Shown piece after piece: positions 30,001-45,000 of a stretch of 64,000 bases of DNA (the first letter of the stretch is position 1; each line of letters begins with the position of its first letter). Where the stretch lies: the NCBI GenBank assembly GCA_943735955.1, contig OX030955.1, positions 12,551,383 through 12,615,382 of the forward strand, read 5' to 3'. The stretch is from Piscicola geometra. Its lineage: Eukaryota; Annelida; Clitellata; Hirudinida; Piscicolidae. A model generated the notes under the pieces. That model saw only the letters and a list, made by a program, of their open reading frames with translations. It did not search any database and was not told where the DNA came from. A program made the translations under genes and the position numbers.

Positions 30001-33000
30001 ACCACTGCATCGACAACAGTGCCGACAACTGCTTCAACAACAGTGCCGACTACTGCATCGACAACAGTGCCGACCACTGCATCGACAACAGTGCCGATTA
30101 CTGCATCAACAACAGTGCCGACTACTGCATCGACAACAGTGCCGACTACTGCATTGACAACAGTGCCGACTACTGCATCAACAACAGTGCCGACTACTGC
30201 ATCGACAACAGTGCCGACTACTGCATCAACAACAGTGTCGACTATTGCATCAACAACAGTGCCGACTATTGCATCAACAACAGTGCCGACAACTGCTTCA
30301 ACAACAGTGCCGACTACTGCATCGACAACAGTGCCGACCACTGCATCAACTACAGTGCCGACTACTGCATCAACAACAGTGCCGACTACTGCATCGACAA
30401 CAGTGCCGACCACTGCATCGACAACAGTGCCGACTACTGCATCAACAGCAGTGCTGACTACTGCATCAACAACAGTGCCGACTACTGCATCGACAACAGT
30501 GCCGACCACTGCATCGACAACAGTGCCGACTATTGCATCAACAGCAGTGATGACTACTTCATCGACAACAGTGCCGACTACTGCATCAACAACAGTGCCG
30601 ACTACTGCATCAACAACAGTGCCGACCACTGCATCGACAACAGTGCCGACAACTGCTTCAACAACAGTGCCGACTACTGCATCGACAACAGTGCCGACCA
30701 CTGCATCGACAACAGTGCCGATTACTGCATCAACAACAGTGCCGACTACTGCATCGACAACAGTGCCGACTACTGCATTGACAACAGTGCCGACTACTGC
30801 ATCAACAACAGTGCCGACTACTGCATCGACAACAGTGCCGACTACTGCATCAACAACAGTGTCGACTATTGCATCAACAACAGTGCCGACTATTGCATCA
30901 ACAACAGTGCCGACAACTGCTTCAACAACAGTGCCGACTACTGCATCGACAACAGTGCCGACCACTGCATCGACAACAGTGCTGACTATTGCATCAACTA
31001 CAGTGCCGACTACTGCTTCAACAACAGTGCCGACAACTGCTTCAACAACAGTGCCGACTACTGCATCGACAACAGTGCCGACCACTGCATCAACTACAGT
31101 GCCGACTACTGCATCAACAACAGTGCCGACTACTGCATCGACAACAGTGCTGACCACTGCATCGACAACAGTGCCGACTACTGCATCAACAGCAGTGACG
31201 ACTACTGCATCGACAACAGTGCCGACTACTGCATCAACAACAGTGCCGACTACTGCATCGACAACAGTGCCGACCACTGCATTAACAACAGTGCCGACTA
31301 CTGCATCGACAACAGTGCCGACTACTGCATCAACAACAGTGCCGACTACTGCATCGACAACAGTGCCGACTACTGCATCGACAACAGTGCCGACTATTGC
31401 ATCAACTACAGGGCCGACTCCTGCATCGACAACAGTGCTGACTACTGCATCAACAACAGTGCCGACTACTGCATCGACAACAGTGCCGACCACTGCATCG
31501 ACAACAGTGCCGACTAGTGCATCAACAGCAGTGATGACTACTGCATCGACAACAGTGCCGACTACTGCATCAACAACAGTGCCGACTACTGCATCAACAA
31601 CAGTGCCGATAACTGCATCAACTACAGTGCCGACTACTGCATCAACAACAGTGCCGACTACTGCATCGACAACAGTGCCGACCACTGCATCGACAACAGT
31701 GCCGACTACTGCATCAACAGCAGTGCTGACTACTGCATCAACAACAGTGCCGACTACTGCATCGACAACAGTGCCGACCACTGCATCGACAACAGTGCCG
31801 ACTAGTGCATCAACAGCAGTGATGACTACTTCATCGACAACAGTGCCGACTACTGCATCAACAACAGTGCCGACTACTGCATCAACAACAGTGCCGACCA
31901 CTGCATCGACAACAGTGCCGACAACTGCTTCAACAACAGTGCCGACTACTGCATCAACAACAGTGCCGACTACTGCTTCAACAACAGTGCCGACAACTGC
32001 TTCAACAACAGTGCCGACTACTGCATCGACAACAGTGCCGACCACTGCATCGACAACAGTGCCGATTACTGCATCAACAACAGTGCCGACTACTGCATCG
32101 ACAACAGTGCCGACTACTGCATTGACAACAGTGCCGACTACTGCATCAACAACAGTGCCGACTACTGCATCGACAACAGTGCCGACTACTGCATCAACAA
32201 CAGTGTCGACTATTGCATCAACAACAGTGCCGACTATTGCATCAACAACAGTGCCGACAACTGCTTCAACAACAGTGCCGACTACTGCATCGACAACAGT
32301 GCCGACCACTGCATCGACAACAGTGCTGACTATTGCATCAACTACAGTGCCGACTACTGCTTCAACAACAGTGCCGACAACTGCTTCAACAACAGTGCCG
32401 ACTACTGCATCGACAACAGTGCCGACCACTGCATCAACTACAGTGCCGACTACTGCATCAACAACAGTGCCGACTACTGCATCGACAACAGTGCTGACCA
32501 CTGCATCGACAACAGTGCCGACTACTGCATCAACAGCAGTGACGACTACTGCATCGACAACAGTGCCGACTACTGCATCAACAACAGTGCCGACTACTGC
32601 ATCGACAACAGTGCCGACCACTGCATTAACAACAGTGCCGACTACTGCATCGACAACAGTGCCGACTACTGCATCAACAACAGTGCCGACTACTGCATCG
32701 ACAACAGTGCCGACTACTGCATCGACAACAGTGCCGACTATTGCATCAACTACAGGGCCGACTCCTGCATCGACAACAGTGCTGACTACTGCATCAACAA
32801 CAGTGCCGACTACTGCATCGACAACAGTGCCGACCACTGCATCGACAACAGTGCCGACTAGTGCATCAACAGCAGTGATGACTACTGCATCGACAACAGT
32901 GCCGACTACTGCATCAACAACAGTGCCGACTACTGCATCAACAACAGTGCCGATAACTGCATCGACAACAGTGCCGACTTCTGCATCGACAACAGTGCCG

Positions 33001-36000
33001 ACTACTGCATCAACAACAGTGCCGACTACTGCATCGACAACAGTGCCGACTATTGCATCAACTACAGTGCCGACTACTGCATCAACAGCAGTGACGACTA
33101 CTGCATCGACAACAGTGCCGACTACTGCATCAACAACAGTGCCGACTACTGCATCGACAACAGTGCCGACCACTGCATTAACAACAGTGCCGACTACTGC
33201 ATCGACAACAGTGCCGACTACTGCATCAACAACAGTGCCGACTACTGCATCGACAACAGTGCCGACTACTGCATCGACAACAGTGCCGACTATTGCATCA
33301 ACTACAGGGCCGACTCCTGCATCGACAACAGTGCTGACTACTGCATCAACAACAGTGCCGACTACTGCATCGACAACAGTGCCGACCACTTCATCGACAA
33401 CAGTGCCGACTAGTGCATCAACAGCAGTGATGACTACTTCATCGACAACAGTGCCGACTACTGCATCAACAACAGTGCCGACTACTGCATCAACAACAGT
33501 GCCGACTACTGCTTCAACAACAGTGCCGACAACTGCTTCAACAACAGTGCCGACTACTGCATCGACAACAGTGCCGACCACTGCATCGACAACAGTGCCG
33601 ATTACTGCATCAACAACAGTGCCGACTACTGCATCGACAACAGTGCCGACTACTGCATTGACAACAGTGCCGACTACTGCATCAACAACAGTGCCGACTA
33701 CTGCATCGACAACAGTGCCGACTACTGCATCAACAACAGTGTCGACTATTGCATCAACAACAGTGCCGACTATTGCATCAACAACAGTGCCGACAACTGC
33801 TTCAACAACAGTGCCGACTACTGCATCGACAACAGTGCCGACCACTGCATCGACAACAGTGCCGACTATTGCATCAACTACAGTGCCGACTACTGCTTCA
33901 ACAACAGTGCCGACAACTGCTTCAACAACAGTGCCGACTACTGCATCGACAACAGTGCCGACCACTGCATCAACTACAGTGCCGACTACTGCATCAACAA
34001 CAGTGCCGACTACTGCATCGACAACAGTGCCGACCACTGCATCGACAACAGTGCCGACTACTGCATCAACAGCAGTGACGACTACTGCATCGACAACAGT
34101 GCCGACTACTGCATCAACAACAGTGCCGACTACTGCATCGACAACAGTGCCGACCACTGCATTAACAACAGTGCCGACTACTGCATCGACAACAGTGCCG
34201 ACTACTGCATCAACAACAGTGCCGACTACTGCATCGACAACAGTGCCGACTACTGCATCGACAACAGTGCCGACTATTGCATCAACTACAGGGCCGACTC
34301 CTGCATCGACAACAGTGCTGACTACTGCATCAACAACAGTGCCGACTACTGCATCGACAACAGTGCCGACCACTGCATCGACAACAGTGCCGACTAGTGC
34401 ATCAACAGCAGTGATGACTACTGCATCGACAACAGTGCCGACTACTGCATCAACAACAGTGCCGACTACTGCATCAACAACAGTGCCGATAACTGCATCG
34501 ACAACAGTGCCGACTTCTGCATCGACAACAGTGCCGACTACTGCATCAACAACAGTGCCGACTACTGCATCGACAACAGTGCCGACTATTGCATCAACTA
34601 CAGTGCCGACTACTGCATCAACAACAGTGCCGACTACTGCATCGACAACAGTGCCGACTATTGCATCAACAACAGAGCCGACAACTGCTTCAACAACAGT
34701 GCCGACTACTGCATCGACAACAGTGCCGACCACTGCATCGACAACAGTGCCGACTATTGCATCAACTACAGTGCCGACTCCTGCATCGACAACAGTGCCG
34801 ATTACTGCATCAACAACAGTGCCGACTACTGCATCGACAACAGTGCCGACTACTGCATTTACAACAGTGCCGACTACTGCATCAACAACAGTGCCGACTA
34901 CTGCATCGACAACAGTGCCGAGTACTGCATTAACAACAGTGCCGACAACTGCTTCAACAACAGTGCCGACTATTGCATCAACAACAGTGCCGACAACTGC
35001 ATCGACAACAGTGCCGATTACTGCATCAACAACAGTGCCGACTACTGCATCGACAACAGTGCCGACTACTGCATCGACAACAGTGCCGACTACTGCATTG
35101 ACAACAGTGCCGACTACTGCATCAACAACAGTGCCGACAACTGCTTCAACAACAGTGCCGACTACTGCATCGACAACAGTGCCGACCACTGCATCAACTA
35201 CAGTGCCGACTACTGCATCAACAACAGTGCCGACTACTGCATCGACAACAGTGCCGACCACTGCATCGACAACAGTGCCGACTACTGCATCAACAGCAGT
35301 GCTGACTACTGCATCAACAACAGTGCCGACTACTGCATCGACAACAGTGCCGACCACTGCATCGACAACAGTGCCGACTAGTGCATCAACAGCAGTGATG
35401 ACTACTTCATCGACAACAGTGCCGACTACTGCATCAACAACAGTGCCGACTACTGCATCAACAACAGTGCCGACCACTGCATCGACAACAGTGCCGACAA
35501 CTGCTTCAACAACAGTGCCGACTACTGCATCAACAACAGTGCCGACTACTGCTTCAACAACAGTGCCGACAACTGCTTCAACAACAGTGCCGACTACTGC
35601 ATCGACAACAGTGCCGACCACTGCATCGACAACAGTGCCGATTACTGCATCAACAACAGTGCCGACTACTGCATCGACAACAGTGCCGACTACTGCATTG
35701 ACAACAGTGCCGACTACTGCATCAACAACAGTGCCGACTACTGCATCGACAACAGTGCCGACTACTGCATCAACAACAGTGTCGACTATTGCATCAACAA
35801 CAGTGCCGACTATTGCATCAACAACAGTGCCGACAACTGCTTCAACAACAGTGCCGACTACTGCATCGACAACAGTGCCGACCACTGCATCGACAACAGT
35901 GCTGACTATTGCATCAACTACAGTGCCGACTACTGCTTCAACAACAGTGCCGACAACTGCTTCAACAACAGTGCCGACTACTGCATCGACAACAGTGCCG

Positions 36001-39000
36001 ACCACTGCATCAACTACAGTGCCGACTACTGCATCAACAAAAGTGCCAACTACTGCATCGACAACAGTGCTGACCACTGCATCGACAACAGTGCCGACTA
36101 CTGCATCAACAGCAGTGACGACTACTGCATCGACAACAGTGCCGACTACTGCATCAACAACAGTGCCGACTACTGCATCGACAACAGTGCCGACTACTGC
36201 ATCAACAACAGTGCCGACTACTGCATCGACAACAGTGCCGACTACTGCATCGACAACAGTGCCGACTATTGCATCAACTACAGGGCCGACTCCTGCATCG
36301 AAAACAGTGCTGACTACTGCATCAACAACAGTGCCGACTACTGCATCGACAACAGTGCCGACCACTGCATCGACAACAGTGCCGACTAGTGCATCAACAG
36401 CAGTGATGACTACTGCATCGACAACAGTGCCGACTACTGCATCAACAACAGTGCCGACTACTGCATCAACAACAGTGCCGATAACTGCATCGACAACAGT
36501 GCCGACTTCTGCATCGACAACAGTGCCGACTACTGCATCAACAACAGTGCCGACTACTGCATCGACAACAGTGCCGACTATTGCATCAACTACAGTGCCG
36601 ACTACTGCATCAACAACAGTGCCGACTACTGCATCGACAACAGTGCCGACTATTGCATCAACAACAGAGACGACAACTGCTTCAACAACAGTGCCGACTA
36701 CTGCATCGACAACAGTGCCGACCACTGCATCGACAACAGTGCCGACTATTGCATCAACTACAGTGCCGACTCCTGCATCGACAACAGTGCCGATTACTGC
36801 ATCAACAACAGTGCCGACTACTGCATCGACAACAGTGCCGACTACTGCATTGACAACAGTGCCGACTACTGCATCAACAACAGTGCCGACTACTGCATCG
36901 ACAACAGTGCCGAGTACTGCATCAACAACAGTGCCGACAACTGCTTCAACAACAGTGCCGACTATTGCATCAACAACAGTGCCGACAACTGCATCGACAA
37001 CAGTGCCGATTACTGCATCAACAACAGTGCCGACTACTGCATCAACAACAGTGCCGACTACTGCATCGACAACAGTGCCGACTACTGCATTGACAACAGT
37101 GCCGACTACTGCATCAACAACAGTGCCGACAACTGCTTCAACAACAGTGCCGACTACTGCATCGACAACAGTGCCGACCACTGCATCAACTACAGTGCCG
37201 ACTACTGCATCAACAACAGTGCCGACTACTGCATCGACAACAGTGCCGACCACTGCATCGACAACAGTGCCGACTACTGCATCAACAGCAGTGCTGACTA
37301 CTGCATCAACAACAGTGCCGACTACTGCATCGACAACAGTGCCGACCACTGCATCGACAACAGTGCCGACTAGTGCATCAACAGCAGTGATGACTACTTC
37401 ATCGACAACAGTGCCGACTACTGCATCAACAACAGTGCCGACTACTGCATCAACAACAGTGCCGACCACTGCATCGACAACAGTGCCGACAACTGCTTCA
37501 ACAACAGTGCCGACTACTGCATCAACAACAGTGCCGACTACTGCTTCAACAACAGTGCCGACAACTGCTTCAACAACAGTGCCGGCTACTGCATCGACAA
37601 CAGTGCCGACCACTGCATCGACAACAGTGCCGATTACTGCATCAACAACAGTGCCGACTACTGCATCGACAACAGTGCCGACTACTGCATTGACAACAGT
37701 GCCGACTACTGCATCAACAACAGTGCCGACTACTGCATCGACAACAGTGCCGACTACTGCATCAACAACAGTGTCGACTATTGCATCAACAACAGTGCCG
37801 ACTATTGCATCAACAACAGTGCCGACAACTGCTTCAACAACAGTGCCGACTACTGCATCGACAACAGTGCCGACCACTGCATCGACAACAGTGCTGACTA
37901 TTGCATCAACTACAGTGCCGACTACTGCTTCAACAACAGTGCCGACAACTGCTTCAACAACAGTGCCGACTACTGCATCGACAACAGTGCCGACCACTGC
38001 ATCAACTACAGTGCCGACTACTGCATCAACAAAAGTGCCAACTACTGCATCGACAACAGTGCTGACCACTGCATCGACAACAGTGCCGACTACTGCATCA
38101 ACAGCAGTGACGACTACTGCATCGACAACAGTGCCGACTACTGCATCAACAACAGTGCCGACTACTGCATCGACAACAGTGCCGACCACTGCATTAACAA
38201 CAGTGCCGACTACTGCATCGACAACAGTGCCGACTACTGCATCAACAACAGTGCCGACTACTGCATCGACAACAGTGCCGACTACTGCATCGACAACAGT
38301 GCCGACTATTGCATCAACTACAGGGCCGACTCCTGCATCGACAACAGTGCTGACTACTGCATCAACAACAGTGCCGACTACTGCATCGACAACAGTGCCG
38401 ACCACTGCATCGACAACAGTGCCGACTAGTGCATCAACAGCAGTGATGACTACTGCATCGACAACAGTGCCGACTACTGCATCAACAACAGTGCCGACTA
38501 CTGCATCGACAACAGTGCCGACCACTGCATCGACAACAGTGCCGACTATTGCATCAACTACAGTGCCGACTCCTGCATCGACAACAGTGCCGATTACTGC
38601 ATCAACAACAGTGCCGACTACTGCATCGACAACAGTGCCGACTACTGCATTGACAACAGTGCCGACTACTGCATCAACAACAGTGCCGACTACTGCATCG
38701 ACAACAGTGCCGACTACTGCATCGACAACAGTGCCGACTTCTGCATCGACAACAGTGCCGACTACTGCATCAACAACAGTGCCGACTACTGCATCGACAA
38801 CAGTGCCGACTATTGCATCAACTCTAGTGCCGACTACTGCATCAACAACAGTGCCGACTACTGCATCGACAACAGTGCCGACTATTGCATCAACAACAGA
38901 GCCGACAACTGCTTCAACAACAGTGCCGACTACTGCATCGACAACAGTGCCGACCACTGCATCGACAACAGTGCCGACTATTGCATCAACTACAGTGCCG

Positions 39001-42000
39001 ACTCCTGCATCGACAACAGTGCCGATTACTGCATCAACAACAGTGCCGACTACTGCATCGACAACAGTGCCGACTACTGCATTGACAACAGTGCCGACTA
39101 CTGCATCAACAACAGTGCCGACTACTGCATCGACAACAGTGCCGACTACTGCATCAACAACAGTGTCGACTATTGCATCAACAACAGTGCCGACCACTGC
39201 ATCGACAACAGTGCCGACTAGTGCATCAACAGCAGTGATGACTAATGCATCGACAACAGTGCCGACTACTGCATCAACAACAGTGCCGACTACTGCATCA
39301 ACAACAGTGCCGATAACTGCATCGACAACAGTGCCGACTTCTGCATCGACAACAGTGCCGACTACTGCATCAACAACAGTGCCGACTACTGCATCGACAA
39401 CAGTGCCGACTATTGCATCAACTACAGTGCCGACTACTGCATCAACAACAGTGCCGACTACTGCATCGACAACAGTGCCGACTATTGCATCAACAACAGA
39501 ACCGACAACTGCTTCAACAACAGTGCCGACTACTGCATCGACAACAGTGCCGACCACTGCATCAACTACAGTGCCGACTCCTGCATCGACAACAGTGCCG
39601 ATTACTGCATCAACAACAGTGCCGACTACTGCATCGACAACAGTGCCGACCACTGCATCGACAACAGTGCCGACTAGTGCATCAACAGCAGTGATGACTA
39701 CTGCATCGACAACAGTGCCGACTACTGCATCAACAACAGTGCCGACTACTGCATCAACAACAGTGCCGATAACTGCATCGACAACAGTGCCGACTTCTGC
39801 ATCGACAACAGTGCCGACTACTGCATCAACAACAGTGCAGACTACTGCATCGACAACAGTGCCGACTATTGCATCAACTACAGTGCCGACTACTGCATCA
39901 ACAACAGTGCCGACTACTGCATCGACAACAGTGCCGACTATTGCATCAACAACAGAGCCGACAACTGCTTCAACAACAGTGCCGACTACTGCATCGACAA
40001 CAGTGCCGACCACTGCATCGACAACAGTGCCGACTATTGCATCAACTACAGTGCCGACTCCTGCATCGACAACAGTGCCAATTACTGCATCAACAACAGT
40101 GCCGACTACTGCATCGACAACAGTGCCGACTACTGCATTGACAACAGTGCCGACTACTGCATCAACAACAGTGCCGACTACTGCATCGACAACAGTGCCG
40201 ACTACTGCATCAACAACAGTGTCGACTATTGCATCAACAACAGTGCCGACCACTGCATCGACAACAGTGCCGACTAGTGCATCAACAGCAGTGATGACTA
40301 CTGCATCGACAACAGTGCCGACTACTGCATCAACAACAGTGCCGACTACTGCATCAACAACAGTGCCGATAACTGCATCGACAACAGTGCCGACTTCTGC
40401 ATCGACAACAGTGCCGACTACTGCATCAACAACAGTGCCGACTACTGCATCGACAACAGTGCCGACTATTGCATCAACTACAGTGCCGACTACTGCATCA
40501 ACAACAGTGCCGACTACTGCATCAACAACAGTGCCGACTATTGCATCAACAACAGAACCGACAACTGCTTTAACAACAGTGCCGACTACTGCATCGACAA
40601 CAGTGCCGACCACTGCATCGACAACAGTGCCGACTATTGCATCAACTACAGTGCCGACTCCTGCATCGACAACAGTGCCGATTACTGCATCAACAACAGT
40701 GCCGACTACTGCATCGACAACAGTGCCGACTACTGCATTGACAACAGTGCCGACTACTGCATCAACAACAGTGCCGACTACTGCATCGACAACAGTGCCG
40801 ACTACTGCATCAACAACAGTGTCGACTATTGCATCAACAACAGTGCCGACCACTGCATCGACAACAGTGCCGACTAGTGCATCAACAGCAGTGATGACTA
40901 CTGCATCGACAACAGTGCCGACTACTGCATCAACAACAGTGCCGACTACTGCATCAACAACAGTGCTGATAACTGCATCGACAACAGTGCCGACTTCTGC
41001 ATCGACAACAGTGCCGACTACTGCATCAACAACAGTGCCGACTACTGCATCGACAACAGTGCCGACTATTGCATCAACTACAGTGCCGACTACTGCATCA
41101 ACAACAGTGCCGACTACTGCATCGACAACAGTGCCGACTATTGCATCAACAACAGAGCCGACAACTGCTTCAACAACAGTGCCGACTACTGCATCGACAA
41201 CAGTGCCGACCACTGCATCGACAACAGTGCCGACTATTGCATCAACTACAGTGCCGACTCCTGCATCGACAACAGTGCCGATTACTGCATCAACAACAGT
41301 GCCGACTACTGCATCGACAACAGTGCCGACTACTGCATTGACAACAGTGCCGACTACTGCATCAACAACAGTGCCGACTACTGCATCGACAACAGTGCCG
41401 ACTACTGCATCAACAACAGTGTCGACTATTGAATCAACAACAGTGCCGAGTACTGCATCAACAACAGTGCCGACAACTGCTTCAACAACAGTGCCGACTA
41501 TTGCATCAACAACAGTGCCGACAACTGCATCGACAACAGTGCCGATTACTGCATCAACAACAGTGCCGACTACTGCATCGACAACAGTGCCGACTACTGC
41601 ATCGACAACAGTGCCGACTACTGCATTGACAACAGTGCCGACTACTGCATCAACAACAGTGCCGACAACTGCTTCAACAACAGTGCCGACTACTGCATCG
41701 ACAACAGTGCCGACCACTGCATCAACTACAGTGCCGACTACTGCATCAACAACAGTGCCGACTACTGCATCGACAACAGTGCCGACCACTGCATCGACAA
41801 CAGTGCCGACTACTGCATCAACAGCAGTGCTGACTACTGCATCAACAACAGTGCCGACTACTGCATCGACAACAGTGCCGAACACTGCATCGACAACAGT
41901 GCCGACTAGTGCATCAACAGCAGTGATGACTACTTCATCGACAACAGTGCCGACTACTGCATCAACAACAGTGCCGACTACTGCATCAACAACAGTGCCG

Positions 42001-45000
42001 ACCACTGCATCGACAACAGTGCCGACAACTGCTTCAACAACAGTGCCGACTACTGCATCAACAACAGTGCCGACTACTGCTTCAACAACAGTGCCGACAA
42101 CTGCTTCAACAACAGTGCCGACTACTGCATCGACAACAGTGCCGACCACTGCATCGACAACAGTGCCGATTACTGCATCAACAACAGTGCCGACTACTGC
42201 ATCGACAACAGTGCCGACTACTGCATTGACAACAGTGCCGACTACTGCATCAACAACAGTGCCGACTACTGCATCGACAACAGTGCCGACTACTGCATCA
42301 ACAACAGTGTCGACTATTGCATCAACAACAGTGCCAACTATCGCATCAACAACAGTGCCGACAACTGCTTCAACAACAGTGCCGACTACTGCATCGACAA
42401 CAGTGCCGACCACTGCATCGACAACAGTGCCGACTATTGCATCAACTACAGTGCCGACTACTGCTTCAACAACAGTGCCGACTACTGCATCGACAACAGT
42501 GCCGACCACTGCATCAACTACAGTGCCGACTACTGCATCAACAACAGTGCCGACTACTGCATCGACAACAGTGCCGACCACTGCATCGACAACAGTGCCG
42601 ACTACTGCATCAACAGCAGTGACGACTACTGCATCGACAACAGTGCCGACTACTGCATCAACAACAGTGCCGACTACTGCATCGACAACAGTGCCGACCA
42701 CTGCATTAACAACAGTGCCGACTACTGCATCGACAACAGTGCCGACTACTGCATCAACAACAGTGCCGACTACTGCATCGACAACAGTGCCGACTACTGC
42801 ATCGACAACAGTGCCGACTATTGCATCAACTACAGGGCCGACTCCTGCATCGACAACAGTGCTGACTACTGCATCAACAACAGTGCCGACTACTGCATCG
42901 ACAACAGTGCCGACCACTGCATCGACAACAGTGCCGACTAGTGCATCAACAGCAGTGATGACTACTGCATCGACAACAGTGCCGTCTACTGCATCAACAA
43001 CAGTGCCGACTACTGCATCAACAACAGTGCCGATAACTGCATCGACAACAGTGCCGACTTCTGCATCGACAACAGTGCCGACTACTGCATCAACAACAGT
43101 GCCGACTACTGCATCGACAACAGTGCCGACTATTGCATCAACTACAGTGCCGACTACTGCATCAACAACAGTGCCGACTACTGCATCGACAACAGTGCCG
43201 ACTATTGCATCAACAACAGAGCCGACAACTGCTTCAACAACAGTGCCGACTATTGCATCAACAATAGTGCCGACAACTGCATCGACAACAGTGCCGATTA
43301 CTGCATCAACAACAGTGCCGACTACTGCATCGACAACAGTGCCGACTACTGCATCGACAACAGTGCCGACTACTGCATTGACAACAGTGCCGACTACTGC
43401 ATCAACAACAGTGCCGACAACTGCTTCAACAACAGTGCCGACTACTGCATCGACAACAGTGCCGACCACTGCATCAACTACAGTGCCGACTACTGCATCA
43501 ACAACAGTGCCGACTACTGCATCGACAACAGTGCCGACAACTGCATCGACAACAGTGCCGACTACTGCATCAACAGCAGTGACGACTACTGCATCGACAA
43601 CAGTGCCGACTACTGCATCAACAACAGTGCCGACTACTGCATCGACAACAGTGCCGACCACTGCATTAACAACAGTGCCGACTACTGCATCGACAACAGT
43701 GCCGACTACTGCATCAACAACAGTGCCGACTACTGCATCGACAACAGTGCCGACTACTGCATCGACAACAGTGCCGACTATTGCATCAACTACAGGGCCG
43801 ACTCCTGCATCGACAACAGTGCTGACTACTGCATCAACAACAGTGCCGACTACTGCATCGACAACAGTGCCGACCACTGCATCGACAACAGTGCCGACTA
43901 GTGCATCAACAGCAGTGATGACTACTGCATCGACAACAGTGCCGACTACTGCATCAACAACAGTGCCGACTACTGCATCAACAACAGTGCCGATAACTGC
44001 ATCGACAACAGTGCCGACTTCTGCATCGACAACAGTGCCGACTATTGCATCAACAACAGTGCCGACAACTGCTTCAACAACAGTGCCGACTACTGCATCG
44101 ACAACAGTGCCGACCACTGCATCGACAACAGTGCCGACTACTGCATCAACAACAGTGCCGACTACTGCATCGACAACAGTGCCGACTACTGCATCGACAA
44201 CAGTGCCGACTACTGCATCAACAACAGTGCCAACTACTGCATCGACAACAGTGCCGACTACTGCATCTACAACAGTGTCGACTATTGCATCAACAACAGT
44301 GCCGAGTACTGCATCAACAACAGTGCCGACAACTGCTTCAACAACAGTGCCGACTACTGCATCGACAACAGTGCCGACCACTGCATCGACAACAGTGCCG
44401 ACTATTGCATCAACTACAGTGCCGACTACTGCTTCAACAACAGTGCCGACAACTGCTTCAACAACAGTGCCGACTACTGCATCGACAACAGTGCCGACCA
44501 CTGCATTAACAACAGTGCCGAATACTGCATCGACAACAGTGCCGACTACTGCATCAACAACAGTGCCGACTACTGCATCGACAACAGTGCCGACTACTAC
44601 ATCGACAACAGTGCCGACTATTGCATCAACTACAGGGCCGACTCCTGCATCGACAACAGTGCTGACTACTGCATCAACAACAGTTCCGACTACTGCATCG
44701 ACAACAGTGCCGACCACTGCATTGACAACAGTGCCGACTAGTGCATCAACAGCAGTGATGACTACTGCATCGACAACAGTGCCGACTACTGCATCAACAA
44801 CAGTGTCGACTATTGCATCAACAACAGTGCCGAGTACTGCATCAACAACAGTGCCGACAACTGCTTCAACAACAGTGCCGACTATTGCATCAACAACAGT
44901 GCCGACAACTGCATCGACAACAGTGCCGATTACTGCATCAACAACAGTGCCGACTACTGCATCGACAACAGTGCCGACTACTGCATCGACAACAGTGCCG

